64,000 nt of DNA from RYN-230 sp963770535 (GCA_963770535.1 CAVYPZ010000004.1:620001-684000); one strand, 5' to 3'. Counted from the stretch's first letter, positions 18,168 to 26,342 are shown. Notes: generated by a model not told the origin, from the sequence alone. A program made the numbers and translations.

Positions 18168-18803
18168 ATGACCACCGCGATCATCGGCACTGGAGGGATC
18201 GGATCGGTCATCGCCCGCCAGCTCGCCTCAGGCGGCGAGACCCTGCGGCTCTCGAGCGCCGACAATGAGTCGGCACGAACGCTGGCTGCAGAGATCGGTC
18301 GAGCTGCGGTCGTCGCCGTCGACAACCGCGACGCGTTGCAGGGCGCCGATGCCGTCGTCCTCGCGCTGCGGTTTACCGTGCTGAAGGGCGTCATAGACGA
18401 GATCGCCGACTCGCTGACCGACAAGCTCGTGGTCGTTCCGAGCAACCCGGTCGGCATCGACGCACAAGGTAACGTCTCACGTCTCCTGCCGGAAGGGCAA
18501 TCCTCTGGCGAGGTTGTAGCCGGGTGGTTGCCGGCGGGGGCGCGCTTGGCCATGGCGTTTGGAACCATGTCGGCCGATCTCTTCGAGTCCTCTAGCAACC
18601 GGTCACCGGAGCCGGCGGTCCTCTTCTACGCGACCGACGACGACCGTGCTGGCGAGGAAGTCGAGCGGTTGATCCGAACGGCCGGCTTCGAGCCGGTGAA
18701 GGTCGGCGGGATCGAACAGTCGGGTCGACTCGAGGTGGGCGGCGACCTTCACGATCTCGTAGTCGGCCCCGCAGAGGCGCGGTCATTGATCGGTGGGGCC
18801 TGA
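18168..18803 (+). CDS. NADP-dependent F420-reductase-like oxidoreductase
   Basis: 211 residues, a single Rossmann domain. The dinucleotide motif IIGTGGIGSVIA is at the N-terminus, followed by SSADNES at the end of strand 2, which favours NADP over NAD. ADAVVLALRF and LVVVPSNPVG match the F420-dependent NADP reductase/IlvC-like family (PF03807). Typical members are 200-220 residues, so the protein is complete. A GAGGAGG ribosome-binding site is close upstream of ATG 18168. It follows the VOC gene by about 70 bases on the same strand, suggesting a small redox or detoxification operon. Confidence 0.8.
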   Translation: MTTAIIGTGGIGSVIARQLASGGETLRLSSADNESARTLAAEIGRAAVVAVDNRDALQGADAVVLALRFTVLKGVIDEIADSLTDKLVVVPSNPVGIDAQGNVSRLLPEGQSSGEVVAGWLPAGARLAMAFGTMSADLFESSSNRSPEPAVLFYATDDDRAGEEVERLIRTAGFEPVKVGGIEQSGRLEVGGDLHDLVVGPAEARSLIGGA

Positions 18804-18943
18804 TCGCTTCGCCGCCCTGGCCGGGCACCTCTTCGGTCGGGCCTTCGCCCAGACGGTCTTGACGGCGCTGACCTCGCGGTGTCGAGGGCACGGACCGTGG
18901 AAACTCAGGTGGCCTCAGCGCACCATCTGGGTAGAGTCGGGCG

Positions 18944-19447
18944 GTGCCCGAGCTGCAGCAGCTGCGTGCTGACCACGCCCCGGCGGTCCTGGCCTTCGAG
19001 CTGGCGAACCGCGCCTACTTCGCTGCCTACATCTCCGACCGCGGCGACGAGTTCTTCGACCAGTTCACCGAGCAGCACAGCGCCATGCTGGCTGAGCAGG
19101 AGGCTGGCACCGGTGCTTTCTACGTGCTGGTCGCCGAGGATGGCTCGGTCCTGGGCCGGTTCAACCTGTACCGCTTCGACGACGGCACTGCGGAACTCGG
19201 CTACCGGGTCGCGCAGCACGTCGCCGGCCGCGGCGTGGCGACCGCCGCCGTGCAGGAGCTGTGCCGGCTGGCGGCGGCGCGGCACAGGCTGCGCACACTC
19301 CGGGCGGCCACCTCCCGGGAGAACACGGCGTCCCAGAAGGTGCTGGCCAAGGCCGGGTTCGTTCCGGTCGGCCCGGCAGACCCGGCTGACCTCGGCGGTA
19401 AGGAAGGCACCTGGTATCAGCGTGACCTGGCCGCCGACCGACCCTGA
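18944..19447 (+). CDS. GNAT-family N-acetyltransferase
   Basis: 167 residues, GTG start. The GNAT core is visible: FYVLVAEDGSVLGRFNLYRF (strands 2-4), then the acetyl-CoA loop GYRVAQHVAGRGVATAAVQ (R-x-x-G-x-A type), and TSRENTASQKVLAKAGF, characteristic of the RimJ/RimL-like group that acetylates protein N-termini or small amines. The ribosome-binding site is weak. A gap of about 140 bases from the oxidoreductase suggests a separate transcript. The substrate is unknown. Confidence 0.8.
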   Translation: MPELQQLRADHAPAVLAFELANRAYFAAYISDRGDEFFDQFTEQHSAMLAEQEAGTGAFYVLVAEDGSVLGRFNLYRFDDGTAELGYRVAQHVAGRGVATAAVQELCRLAAARHRLRTLRAATSRENTASQKVLAKAGFVPVGPADPADLGGKEGTWYQRDLAADRP

Positions 19448-19499
19448 TCAGCCGCTGGCGACGTGCAGCGGCGCGAGGCGCCCCGGATGCTGGTGCGTT

Positions 19500-19679
19500 T
19501 CACTCAGGTGGAACTGGCCGCAGCGGCGGGTCGCTCACGTGATCGAGCTTGCCCGCCTTGATGGCGGTCAGGAACACGGCCCACTCATCGCGGGAGACGT
19601 GCAGCACCTCGTCGTCAGGGGGGTTGCGGGTGCTGCTCAGGTCAACTGCGCCATGCTCGCACGCCTCTGCCCTGATCAT
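19500..19679 (-). CDS. 59-residue DUF397-like small protein
   Basis: Translation from ATG 19679 to TGA 19500 gives 59 residues containing ACEHGAVDLSSTRNPPDDE and VSRDEWAVFLTAIKAGK. The second segment matches the end of DUF397 proteins, where a W-x-x-F motif follows the conserved strands. DUF397 proteins pair with XRE or other small regulators in actinomycete development. The start codon overlaps the TGA of the upstream gene (TGATG), so the two are translationally coupled. DUF397 similarity covers only the second half, so the family assignment is moderate. Confidence 0.55.
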   Translation of the reverse strand: MIRAEACEHGAVDLSSTRNPPDDEVLHVSRDEWAVFLTAIKAGKLDHVSDPPLRPVPPE

Positions 19680-19912
19680 CAGGCTGTGAACACGGGCCGG
19701 GCCCGGTGGTCCGCGACCATCTCCCTGCGGAGATCCTCAGCGCTGGCCCGATGGCACCGGGCACCATCATCGCGTCTCATCGCGTAGAACTGATGATCTT
19801 GATACCAGATCATGTAGAAGCCATCCCACTCGCGGCGGAGCCCATCTAACCGGGGCGGGATGCTGGGATCAGCGGTGTAGCTCAGCGCGGCAGTCTGCGG
19901 AGGATTCCTCAC
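19679..19912 (-). CDS. Small actinobacterial protein, unknown function
   Basis: 77 residues with many aromatic and charged residues (EWDGFYMIWYQDHQFYAMRR), no signal peptide and no membrane segment. The GTG at 19912 lies eight bases after a TATGAT on the same strand, so the transcript may be leaderless. It overlaps the start of the 59-residue gene. It is divergent from a miniature GntR regulator with an operator-like inverted repeat between them, so it is probably under that regulator's control. I do not recognise the family; the compact W/Y-rich strand pattern suggests a small protein-binding partner. Confidence 0.5.
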   Translation of the reverse strand: MRNPPQTAALSYTADPSIPPRLDGLRREWDGFYMIWYQDHQFYAMRRDDGARCHRASAEDLRREMVADHRARPVFTA

Positions 19913-19920
19913 CCGGCGTA

Positions 19921-19926
19921 ATCATA
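19921..19926 (-). promoter_or_regulatory. -10 element TATGAT, leaderless start
   Basis: On the minus strand TATGAT ends eight bases before the GTG at 19912, giving a transcription start at or next to the codon. The -35 position falls inside the TAACCTGT repeats, so a regulator bound there would block it. Confidence 0.4.
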
Positions 19927-19940
19927 GAAGCAGGCTACGG

Positions 19941-19973
19941 TAACCTGTTCTAACCTGTCTAGACCTAGGTTAG
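19941..19973. promoter_or_regulatory. Operator-like repeats between divergent genes
   Basis: Two direct copies of TAACCTGT (19941-19948 and 19951-19958), plus an inverted pair CTAACCT (19950-19956)/AGGTTAG (19967-19973). They lie in the 109-base gap between the 77-residue gene and the GntR-type gene. GntR-family proteins bind such short palindromes near their own promoters, so autoregulation is likely. Confidence 0.5.
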
Positions 19974-20021
19974 CCCGTACCGAGCTGACCAGGGCTAACT
20001 CTGTCTGCTTAGAGTCAGCTC

Positions 20022-20267
20022 ATGATCGTCAACCCTGACTCGGCTGTCCCGCTCTGGCGGCAGACGGCTACGTGGATAGCCAGGCAGATCAGCGAGCCAG
20101 GCCAGCGGCTGCCCTCAGAGGCCACGGTCATGCAGACGCTGGGGGTGGCCCGGGGGACCGTGCGGCAGGCCTATCGCTACCTCGCATCGCAAGGCTGGGC
20201 AGTGGTCGTCTCGGGTAAGGGAGCCTTCGCGCCAGACCCACTGCCCCCGGGCGAGCCGCCGGTTTGA
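20022..20267 (+). CDS. Minimal GntR-type regulator
   Basis: 81 residues, essentially only a winged helix. The GntR signature is clear: PLWRQTATWIARQI, RLPSEATVMQTLGVARGTVR and ASQGWAVVVSGKGAFA (the wing). GntR proteins normally carry a 150-250 residue effector domain; here only about 15 residues follow the wing. It may act without a ligand or with a partner such as the divergent small proteins. TAGAGT at 20010-20015 places the transcription start at the ATG (20022), so it may be leaderless. The protein looks complete, since the reading frame ends cleanly. Confidence 0.75.
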   Translation: MIVNPDSAVPLWRQTATWIARQISEPGQRLPSEATVMQTLGVARGTVRQAYRYLASQGWAVVVSGKGAFAPDPLPPGEPPV

Positions 20268-20321
20268 GCGTGGAACGTCTGGGCCTGGCAAAACGGGCAT
20301 GGATGAGACGGTGACGCGGCA

Positions 20322-21107
20322 TCACCCCTGGGCGGCGCCGCGCTCCGTGAGCCAGTCCACGAGAAGCTGGCGCCTGGTGTCGGGCGCGCCCGCGGCCTGG
20401 AGCGCGGTCTGCTCCGAGTATTCAGGGATGACGTTGATATCGGCGCCCTGAGCCAGGAGATACTCGGCCATCCGGCGCTGGCCGCCGTGGCAGGCCTGCC
20501 AGAAGGCCTGGTCGATGTCGCTGCTGGCCGGCGGCGGGCTGGCGGCCAGGAACTCATCCACCCTGGCCCGGTCCCCCAGCCCGGCCGCCTCCCACAGGCT
20601 GCCGATGCGCGCGCCGCGGGCGACGAGCAGCCGGGCCACGTGCCAGCACCCATAGCCGACCGCGTTGGCCAGCGGCGTGCCGATCGACCCGCCGGGAACG
20701 TCGATGTCCGCGCCGCCGTCGATCAGGGCCGCGGCCACCTCGACGTCGTCGCTGCTGGCCGCCCAGTGCAGCGCCGTCTCGTCGCACCGGGTGGGGTGGC
20801 GGAAGCTGGGGTCTGCCCCGGCCTGGATCAGCAGGCGCACGATCTGCGGGCCGTTGGGGAAATAACCCGGCCAGTCAGCGACCAGGTGCAGCAGGGTCCG
20901 CAGGCCGCCTCTGCGGTCTGCCAGCCCGGCCCGCGCCAGCCGGGGGTCTTCCGCCAGGAGCCGCCGGAGCGTCTCGACGTCGCCGCCGCGGACAGCAAGC
21001 ACCAGCTCAGCGGCCCGCGGGTCATCCGCTGGGATCTCCAGGCCAGGCGTCTCATCGGTCATCGGCACCATCATCGCAGCAAGCCGTGGCCGGGTGCCCC
21101 GATCCAT
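20322..21107 (-). CDS. Ankyrin-repeat protein
   Basis: About 261 residues with five or six ankyrin-like units, e.g. VRGGDVETLRRLLAEDPRLA, ETALHWAASSDDVEVAAALI and GGADIDVPGGS...GTPLANAVGYG. Ankyrin arrays bind other proteins and are common in soil bacteria, without a catalytic role. No signal peptide is present, so it is cytosolic. The start is uncertain: ATG 21107 has an AGGG eight bases upstream, while ATG 21062 begins close to the conserved part. It is not in an evident operon. Confidence 0.75.
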   Translation of the reverse strand: MDRGTRPRLAAMMVPMTDETPGLEIPADDPRAAELVLAVRGGDVETLRRLLAEDPRLARAGLADRRGGLRTLLHLVADWPGYFPNGPQIVRLLIQAGADPSFRHPTRCDETALHWAASSDDVEVAAALIDGGADIDVPGGSIGTPLANAVGYGCWHVARLLVARGARIGSLWEAAGLGDRARVDEFLAASPPPASSDIDQAFWQACHGGQRRMAEYLLAQGADINVIPEYSEQTALQAAGAPDTRRQLLVDWLTERGAAQG

Positions 21108-21169
21108 CACCACCACCCTGACCGTGCGATCACGGTCATCGCCGGGAAGGCTGGCCCGTGATCCGCCGG

Positions 21170-22330
21170 TTACCGCGCCGGGATGGTGGCCAGGTAGGTG
21201 TGCGGGCCCGGGGAACTCTTCGGGATGTACGCCCCCATGATGTGGTTACGCCACACGGTGTTCCCGCTCACGGCGTTGCAGGGGCACAGTGAGCTTCCGG
21301 CGACGTTGGCCGGGTACCACCGGGCCCGGCCGAAGGACTGGCCACGCGCCGGGATGAATACCAGCGCCGGGGAATGGCCGCTGCCCATCGCCACGAGATT
21401 GAATCCGCCGCGAACGGCGGTGATGCCCTCGAAATGAGTGAAAATGGCCGGCCGGCCGCCGTAACTGTAGAAGGCCGGCCTGCCGAAGGCGCCGGTCCGC
21501 TCGTTGTAGCTGACCAGGAACCCGCGCTGGCCGCCGTGGGCTGAGGATCCCCCCGCCAGCGTGTAGCGCGGGCTCCGCGGGCCGCCGTCCTGCCAGATGC
21601 CGTAGAACGTGCTCTTCGTGGACAGGCTGCCGTGCATCCGCAGCAGGGTCCACTGGCGCCGGGTGATGTTGTAGATGAACGCGTTGCCCGAGGCGAGGCC
21701 TCCGTGCACCGCCGGGTTCAGGTCGTAGTTGCCCACCACCAGGTTGCCCATGGTGCTGTGCGGGATGGTGTCCATGACGTGGCACCGGCGCCGGGACGGC
21801 CGGGCAGGCCCTGACGTGCCCGGTGACGTGCGGCCGTGCGCGGGAACGTCGATGGACGCCCAGGAACCGCCCCGCCCGCTGAGCGGCCCGAGGTAGATCA
21901 TGCCCTGGTTGCGCACGCCACGGGGTGCGGCCGACGACACGTAGCTGCCGACCGCGCGGATCTGCCCGCGGCCGATCGCCCGGGGGTTGAACAGGTGCGT
22001 GTCGGGGCCGTAGAAGGTGGCTGAGGTGACCTTGCGGAACGCCGGGTGCAGCACCGAGACCGCGGCCCCCGCCGCCGAGCCGAGGCGGCCGCGGAACAGG
22101 AACGCGGCCCGTGAGCCGCTGACGGCGGCCAGGCCGGTCAGCACCACGCCGCTGCCGCCCGTGCCGCGCACGCCCGTCACGACGTTCCCCGCCTGCAGGA
22201 TCGAGGTGATGCTGGTGCCCCGCGGGTGGGCGCCCCGGGCCGGGCTGGCCAGGGCCGGCGCCGCAGCCATCATCACGAGCGCTGCCGCCGTTCCGCCCGA
22301 CAGGACCGGAATAGCCCGCCTCATCTTCAT
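21170..22330 (-). CDS. Secreted beta-rich protein, unknown function
   Basis: About 386 residues. Signal peptide MKMRRAIPVLSGG plus hydrophobic core ending at PALASPARG. The mature part is a chain of Gly/Ser/aromatic strands (NAFIYNITRRQWTLLRMHG; FYGIWQDGG; GFLVSYNERTG) resembling a beta-propeller with variable blades. The ATG at 22330 has a G6 run five bases upstream and begins the signal peptide directly. Such proteins are frequent in actinomycete secretomes. No catalytic motif was recognised. Confidence 0.65.
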   Translation of the reverse strand: MKMRRAIPVLSGGTAAALVMMAAAPALASPARGAHPRGTSITSILQAGNVVTGVRGTGGSGVVLTGLAAVSGSRAAFLFRGRLGSAAGAAVSVLHPAFRKVTSATFYGPDTHLFNPRAIGRGQIRAVGSYVSSAAPRGVRNQGMIYLGPLSGRGGSWASIDVPAHGRTSPGTSGPARPSRRRCHVMDTIPHSTMGNLVVGNYDLNPAVHGGLASGNAFIYNITRRQWTLLRMHGSLSTKSTFYGIWQDGGPRSPRYTLAGGSSAHGGQRGFLVSYNERTGAFGRPAFYSYGGRPAIFTHFEGITAVRGGFNLVAMGSGHSPALVFIPARGQSFGRARWYPANVAGSSLCPCNAVSGNTVWRNHIMGAYIPKSSPGPHTYLATIPAR

Positions 22331-22418
22331 ATATGCCCCCCGTGAGAATTCTGGCCTCAAGGAATGAGCCCCTGCTGGGCCAAGGTAGCGGAGCAATGAG
22401 AATCCGGTGAGCCAGGCG

Positions 22419-22988
22419 TCACATTATCCGGACTGCATGATTATGTGACTTTGCCGAGCGGGAAGGTAATCGGGGGAAACTCACGGGCTCCCGATCTGCT
22501 ATTGCCGCCGGGAAAAGATCCGCCCGGGACGGTTTTCGCTGCGGAGACGCGGCCGGGACGCGGGCGGCCGGCGGAGCGTCCGGGCAGATCCCGCGGGAGC
22601 GCGTGCGCCCGCCGGCAGTTCTCGCGCCCGGTACGCTCCAGGCGTGACGGAGCCACGCCGCGTACTGATCGCCTTCGATTACCGCGCCGACGGTATCTGG
22701 TGGGTAGCCACGAAGACAAAGGTGCCGGTCGGTGCAGCTGGCCTCAGGCTTCTGTGCGCTGCCGCAGTTGGCCATGAACGCGCGCCATGCGTGTGGGGTG
22801 AATGTTAGGACGGGGCCTTGGCGGTCCTTGGAGTCACGTACCGCCACGATGCCAGGCAGGTTCCGGGCCACCTCGACACAGGTGGAACCATTTGCGCTAT
22901 GGGTGCTGATGCGCCAATCGGCGCGGCGTAGATCCTGAACGCCACGTCGGCGCCTCCTCTCGCCTGATGGGGTATCCCTCCAGGTCAC
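22419..22988 (-). CDS. DUF397-domain protein with abnormal C-terminus
   Basis: 189 residues. Residues about 20-75 form a DUF397 domain: DWRISTHSANGSTCVEVARN, then AVRDSKDRQGPVLTFTPHAW and F. DUF397 proteins are normally 60-80 residues, so about 110 residues of extra sequence without visible homology follow. The GTG at 22988 overlaps the TGA of the upstream XRE gene (GTGA), as usual for this pair. These pairs form antagonistic regulator/partner modules in actinomycete development and antibiotic control (WhiJ/BldB-like). The tail may come from a lost stop or a fusion at about 22.7 kb. Confidence 0.7.
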   Translation of the reverse strand: MTWRDTPSGERRRRRGVQDLRRADWRISTHSANGSTCVEVARNLPGIVAVRDSKDRQGPVLTFTPHAWRAFMANCGSAQKPEASCTDRHLCLRGYPPDTVGAVIEGDQYAAWLRHAWSVPGARTAGGRTRSRGICPDAPPAARVPAASPQRKPSRADLFPAAIADREPVSFPRLPSRSAKSHNHAVRIM

Positions 22989-23836
22989 TTGATGCTATCC
23001 GCTTTAGTGGCGATGAAGTCTGCTGATTCCCCAGTGGTAAGGGCCAGGGTGCGCAGCCGGTCGAAGGCCAAACCATAGCGGTAGACCTCGGCTTCCTGCT
23101 CGACGTACAGATCGCTGGTCATGTTCTCCAGGTACACCACGTCCGGGGCGATCAGGTCAGGAAAGCCGAGGATCGTGAACTCACCGGTTGTCGCCGAGTG
23201 CGCGCCCGACGCTAGCGGAAGCACCTGGAGGCTTACGTTAGGCCGGTCCGCCATGGTCAGCAGATGCGTCAACTGCTCCCGCATAACCTCAGCGCCGCCG
23301 ACCTGGCGCAGGACAGCGGCCTCATCCAAAATCACGTCCAGCGATAGGGGTCTATCGCGGGTCAGCACGCGTTGGCGGGTCATCTTGACCTGCACTCGCC
23401 GCTCGACCTCCCCGGGCGGGGCAATGAGCAGCCCGAGCTGATCACTGCACGCGCGTACTGCTCGGTTTGCAGCAGCCCCGGCACGAGCATCGGCGCGTAC
23501 CAGTGAACCGATTCCGCCTCAGCCTCCAGCGCGATCAGCGCCGTGTACCCGGACCGAGCGTGTCGGAGTAGGCGTCCCACCAGCCCCGCTGGCCGGCGCT
23601 TTGACCCAGCTGTTCGAGTCTTCCGCGCTGGGTCCCCGAAACGTCGTAGAGGTCCAGCACCCGCCGCAGGTCCGTCATGCTCGGGGCGGTCTGCCCGTTC
23701 TCGATGCGGGAGATCTTCGACGGTGACCAGCCCAGCCGCCGCTGCTTCCTCCGGTCAGTGTGGCCGCATCGCGCAGCCGCCGCAGCTCGGATGCGAGCTG
23801 GCGGGCACGCACGGACGGCGGTCGCTTGTCAGGCAC
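22985..23836 (-). pseudogene. XRE regulator (Scr1/DUF5753 type), frameshifted
   Basis: Joining frames restores a protein of about 285 residues: an N-terminal helix-turn-helix (RARQLASELRRLRDAATLTG, then SPSKISRIENGQTAPS) and a C-terminal DUF5753 domain (YTALIALEAEAESV, MLVPGLLQTEQYARAV, then the intact stretch from 23395 with LDEAAVLRQVGG and VSLQVLPLASGAH). Frame breaks lie near 23740, 23555 and 23440, each explained by one base. GTG 23836 has a GGAAAGG site upstream. It overlaps the DUF397 gene and diverges from the ATP-binding gene, the classic actinomycete trio. Function: DNA-binding regulator antagonised by its DUF397 partner, if the breaks are not real. Confidence 0.75.
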
Positions 23837-23924
23837 GCGAACACCTTTCCTGGCTGGCGCAGCGGTCCTGCCCATCCTGCCCGACAACGAGCATGACGGA
23901 TGACTGGTCTGCTATCGAAGAAGA

Positions 23925-23956
23925 TTCTGTAGAAACTTGCACGAGAACTTCTGTAG
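23925..23956. promoter_or_regulatory. Repeated TTCTGTAG motif, likely operator
   Basis: TTCTGTAG occurs at 23925-23932 and 23949-23956, 24 bases apart, in the gap between the divergent XRE and ATP-binding genes. The spacing equals about two helical turns plus a few bases, as for cooperative binding by an XRE dimer pair. Confidence 0.45.
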
Positions 23957-24019
23957 TGACAGCCTTGGCAGTGACCGGAGCGTCGCTGTTTCTCGCCACG
24001 ATCGCACGGGAGGCCGAGC

Positions 24020-24520
24020 ATGAGATCACCCGCGGCACCGCTGATTGCCTGGTCTCGCGTGTTCATGGCCAGCCCACCGCAGATTGGTGAAGCACGCCGT
24101 TTTCTGGCTGCCATCGTGGATGGCTTGCCGTGCGCGGACGATGCCTTACTCTGCCTGTCCGAGGTGGCCACCAACGCCATGCTGCACAGCCGCTCCCGCC
24201 AGCCTGGCGGCTGTTTCACCGTTCGCGCCCAGCGGTACGGCAATCACTTACGGGTCGAAGTCTGCGACCAGGGCGGCCCCTGGCTCCCGCCGTCGCCGGC
24301 GGCCGCGGACAGGCAGAGCGGCCGCGGGCTAGTGATCGTCGAGCAGGTCGCCAGGGCCTGGGGGCGCAGGGGCGACGAGGCCGGCTGGACCGTGTGGTTC
24401 GAGATGGGCGCCGGCCCTGCCCAGTGCTGGATCACCATCCGGAGGCAGTCCCGGCCCAGCCACATCGCCACCATGCACACCCGGGAGATCAGGGTTATCA
24501 CCGCCCGGACAGGGACGTGA
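24020..24520 (+). CDS. ATP-binding protein (HATPase_c, anti-sigma-kinase-like)
   Basis: 166 residues. The GHKL fold is visible: SEVATNAMLHS (N-box), VEVCDQGGPW (G1, with Asp) and SGRGLVIVEQVARAWG (G2). It resembles RsbW/SpoIIAB-type serine kinases that are abundant in actinomycetes, usually next to XRE/DUF397 pairs. The ATG at 24020 has GGGAGG about seven bases upstream. It probably phosphorylates or sequesters a regulatory partner; the target is unknown. The last 25 residues are basic and lie outside the domain. Confidence 0.8.
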   Translation: MRSPAAPLIAWSRVFMASPPQIGEARRFLAAIVDGLPCADDALLCLSEVATNAMLHSRSRQPGGCFTVRAQRYGNHLRVEVCDQGGPWLPPSPAAADRQSGRGLVIVEQVARAWGRRGDEAGWTVWFEMGAGPAQCWITIRRQSRPSHIATMHTREIRVITARTGT

Positions 24521-24685
24521 CCCGCCGTGTGGTGGTATTCGTTGCGGAGAAGCGAGGGTGGCGCGGGCGGCCCGGGAACCTGCGGGCAGATCCGGCGGGA
24601 GCGGGTCTGCGCCGGATTCGGGGTCCCGCGGCTGAGCCCCGGGCCTGCACCCCTCGGGGGGTTGCTCACGGCGGGGGACGATCAC

Positions 24686-26047
24686 GTGATCGAGCAGGCG
24701 TACGACCGGCACTCGGTCAGCCAGTATGTGGAAGCAGTCCGCGGGGTTCTCGGCTCTGACCAGCTGCGCGAGGCGACGGCGGCCGCCGCGCAGCCGCTCG
24801 CGGGAGCGGGGGACCCGGCGGCCAAGGTGAGCGCGGCGCTGCCGCCACCCGGTGACGCGGAGCCGTCGTCGGGCGGGGCGGTCAGCGACGTGGTTCCCTA
24901 CCTGTCCCGGGACCCGGCGGTCAGCCTGGTGCAGAGCGCCCTGGACGGCGCCCTGCGGGCGGAGGGCGTGGCCGACCGGGCGCCGCTGGACCGCAGCCGG
25001 TGGTCGGACATCGTCCACACCGCGGAGGAGCTGCTGCATCCCGGCGACTTCTCCCCGGACGACCCGGACTGGGTCATCAAGATCGCCGGATCGATGCTGG
25101 GCCACCTGGCCAAGGGCAACCATCCCTTCAACCCCCGGCCGGCCGCGCACGCGATCAGTGACTCGGCGCGGCTGGTCATGGTGGGGGACTGGGGGACCGG
25201 GCTGCCCCGGGCCCGGGCCGTGGCTTCCTACATGGCCGAGGAGGTTGCCGACGCGCTGGCCCACGGGCGGGAGGCCCACGTCATCCACCTCGGCGACGTC
25301 TACTACTCCGGGCTGCCTGACGAGGTCCAGCGGCACGTGCTCGCCTACTGGCCGGTGACACCCGCCCAGGCCCAGGCCGGGGTGACGTCGTGGTCGCTGA
25401 ACGGCAACCACGACATGTACAGCGGCGGCTTCGGCTACTTCCAGACCCTGCTCGCCGACCCGCGGTTCGCGGCCCAGCGCTCCGCTGACGGCGCGGCGAC
25501 CAGCTTCTTCCGGCTCACCTCACCGTCGTGGGACTTCGCGGCCCTGGACACGTCCTGGGACGAGGATGTCCTGTCCAAGGGGGCTACCGGGGTGCTCCAG
25601 GACCCGCAGGCGGATTTCGTCGGGGGCATCGCCAGGGCCTCGGCCCGGAACCTGGTCCTGCTGAGCCACCACCAGCTCATGTCCGCCTACGACACGGCCG
25701 ACCTCGGCCCGGTGCTGCCCGCCAAGCTCGGCCCGGTGCTGGACAGCGGGCGCGTCACCGCGTGGTGGTGGGGACACGAGCACCGCTGCATGGGCTTCCA
25801 GCCCGGGCAGGGTGTCCCGTTCCCGCGCTGCCTGGGCCACGGCGGGGTGCCGGTGCTGCAGCCGCACGCGCCCGGCGACCCGGTCCCGGCGCCCGGGGCG
25901 TGGGAAGAACGCGGCTTCCTGGTGGATGGCGACGGCGATCACTGGGCCCGGTTCGGGTTCGCGGTCCTGGACCTGGACGGCGCCCAGATGCAGATCCGGT
26001 ACCGGGATGACACGGGCGCCCAGGTCAGGTCCGAGGTCATCGGGTAG
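24686..26047 (+). CDS. Metallophosphoesterase
   Basis: About 453 residues. The calcineurin-like metal motifs occur in order: VMVGDWGTG (Asp), HLGDVYYSG (GD-x-x-Y), NGNHDMY (GNHD), LLSHHQL (His) and WWWGHEHRC (GHEH). Together they bind two metals for phosphate-ester hydrolysis. The YYSG context resembles purple-acid-phosphatase-like members. The N-terminal 150 residues are helical and precede the catalytic domain; no signal peptide is seen. The start is placed at GTG 24686 because GGGGGA lies upstream and codon use before it looks non-coding. Substrate unknown. Confidence 0.8.
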   Translation: MIEQAYDRHSVSQYVEAVRGVLGSDQLREATAAAAQPLAGAGDPAAKVSAALPPPGDAEPSSGGAVSDVVPYLSRDPAVSLVQSALDGALRAEGVADRAPLDRSRWSDIVHTAEELLHPGDFSPDDPDWVIKIAGSMLGHLAKGNHPFNPRPAAHAISDSARLVMVGDWGTGLPRARAVASYMAEEVADALAHGREAHVIHLGDVYYSGLPDEVQRHVLAYWPVTPAQAQAGVTSWSLNGNHDMYSGGFGYFQTLLADPRFAAQRSADGAATSFFRLTSPSWDFAALDTSWDEDVLSKGATGVLQDPQADFVGGIARASARNLVLLSHHQLMSAYDTADLGPVLPAKLGPVLDSGRVTAWWWGHEHRCMGFQPGQGVPFPRCLGHGGVPVLQPHAPGDPVPAPGAWEERGFLVDGDGDHWARFGFAVLDLDGAQMQIRYRDDTGAQVRSEVIG

Positions 26048-26090
26048 GGCGGCCGCTGACCGCCGCGATATACCGGTGGCCAATATGTGC

Positions 26091-26102
26091 TAGCATCGGT
26101 AC
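26091..26102 (+). promoter_or_regulatory. Extended -10 promoter of the toxin-antitoxin pair
   Basis: TGC-TAGCAT (hexamer 26091-26096) forms an extended -10 element. Transcription would start six to seven bases later, at the ATG at 26103, so the antitoxin mRNA is probably leaderless. TACCG/CGGTA half-sites flank the region (from 26071 and to 26101) and may be the antitoxin's operator. Confidence 0.45.
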
Positions 26103-26342
26103 ATGTCGCTGAAGAGAACGAACGTTTACGCCGATGCGGAAGATCTCGCCCTGATCAAGGAGATCGCCGCCCGGCTTGGAGTATCTGAAGCGCAGATCAT
26201 CAGGGAAGGGATCCACCTGGCTGCCCTGAGTAACCGGGTGTGGGACAGCGCCTTCGACTGGCCAGCCTTCGATGGGACGGGCGAGCCTGTGACCGGCGAC
26301 GAGGTCACCGACGTGGTCGCCCGGGCTGCTGAAGGACGGTGA
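26103..26342 (+). CDS. Ribbon-helix-helix antitoxin (VapB-like)
   Basis: 79 residues. The N-terminal half fits a ribbon-helix-helix: KRTNVYADAEDLALIKEIAA, then RLGVSEAQIIREGIHLA. The acidic C-terminal half (FDGTGEPVTGDEVTD) would wrap the toxin. It binds DNA and neutralises the PIN-domain protein encoded next. Its TGA overlaps the toxin GTG (GTGA). No Shine-Dalgarno sequence is seen, consistent with a leaderless transcript. Confidence 0.8.
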   Translation: MSLKRTNVYADAEDLALIKEIAARLGVSEAQIIREGIHLAALSNRVWDSAFDWPAFDGTGEPVTGDEVTDVVARAAEGR

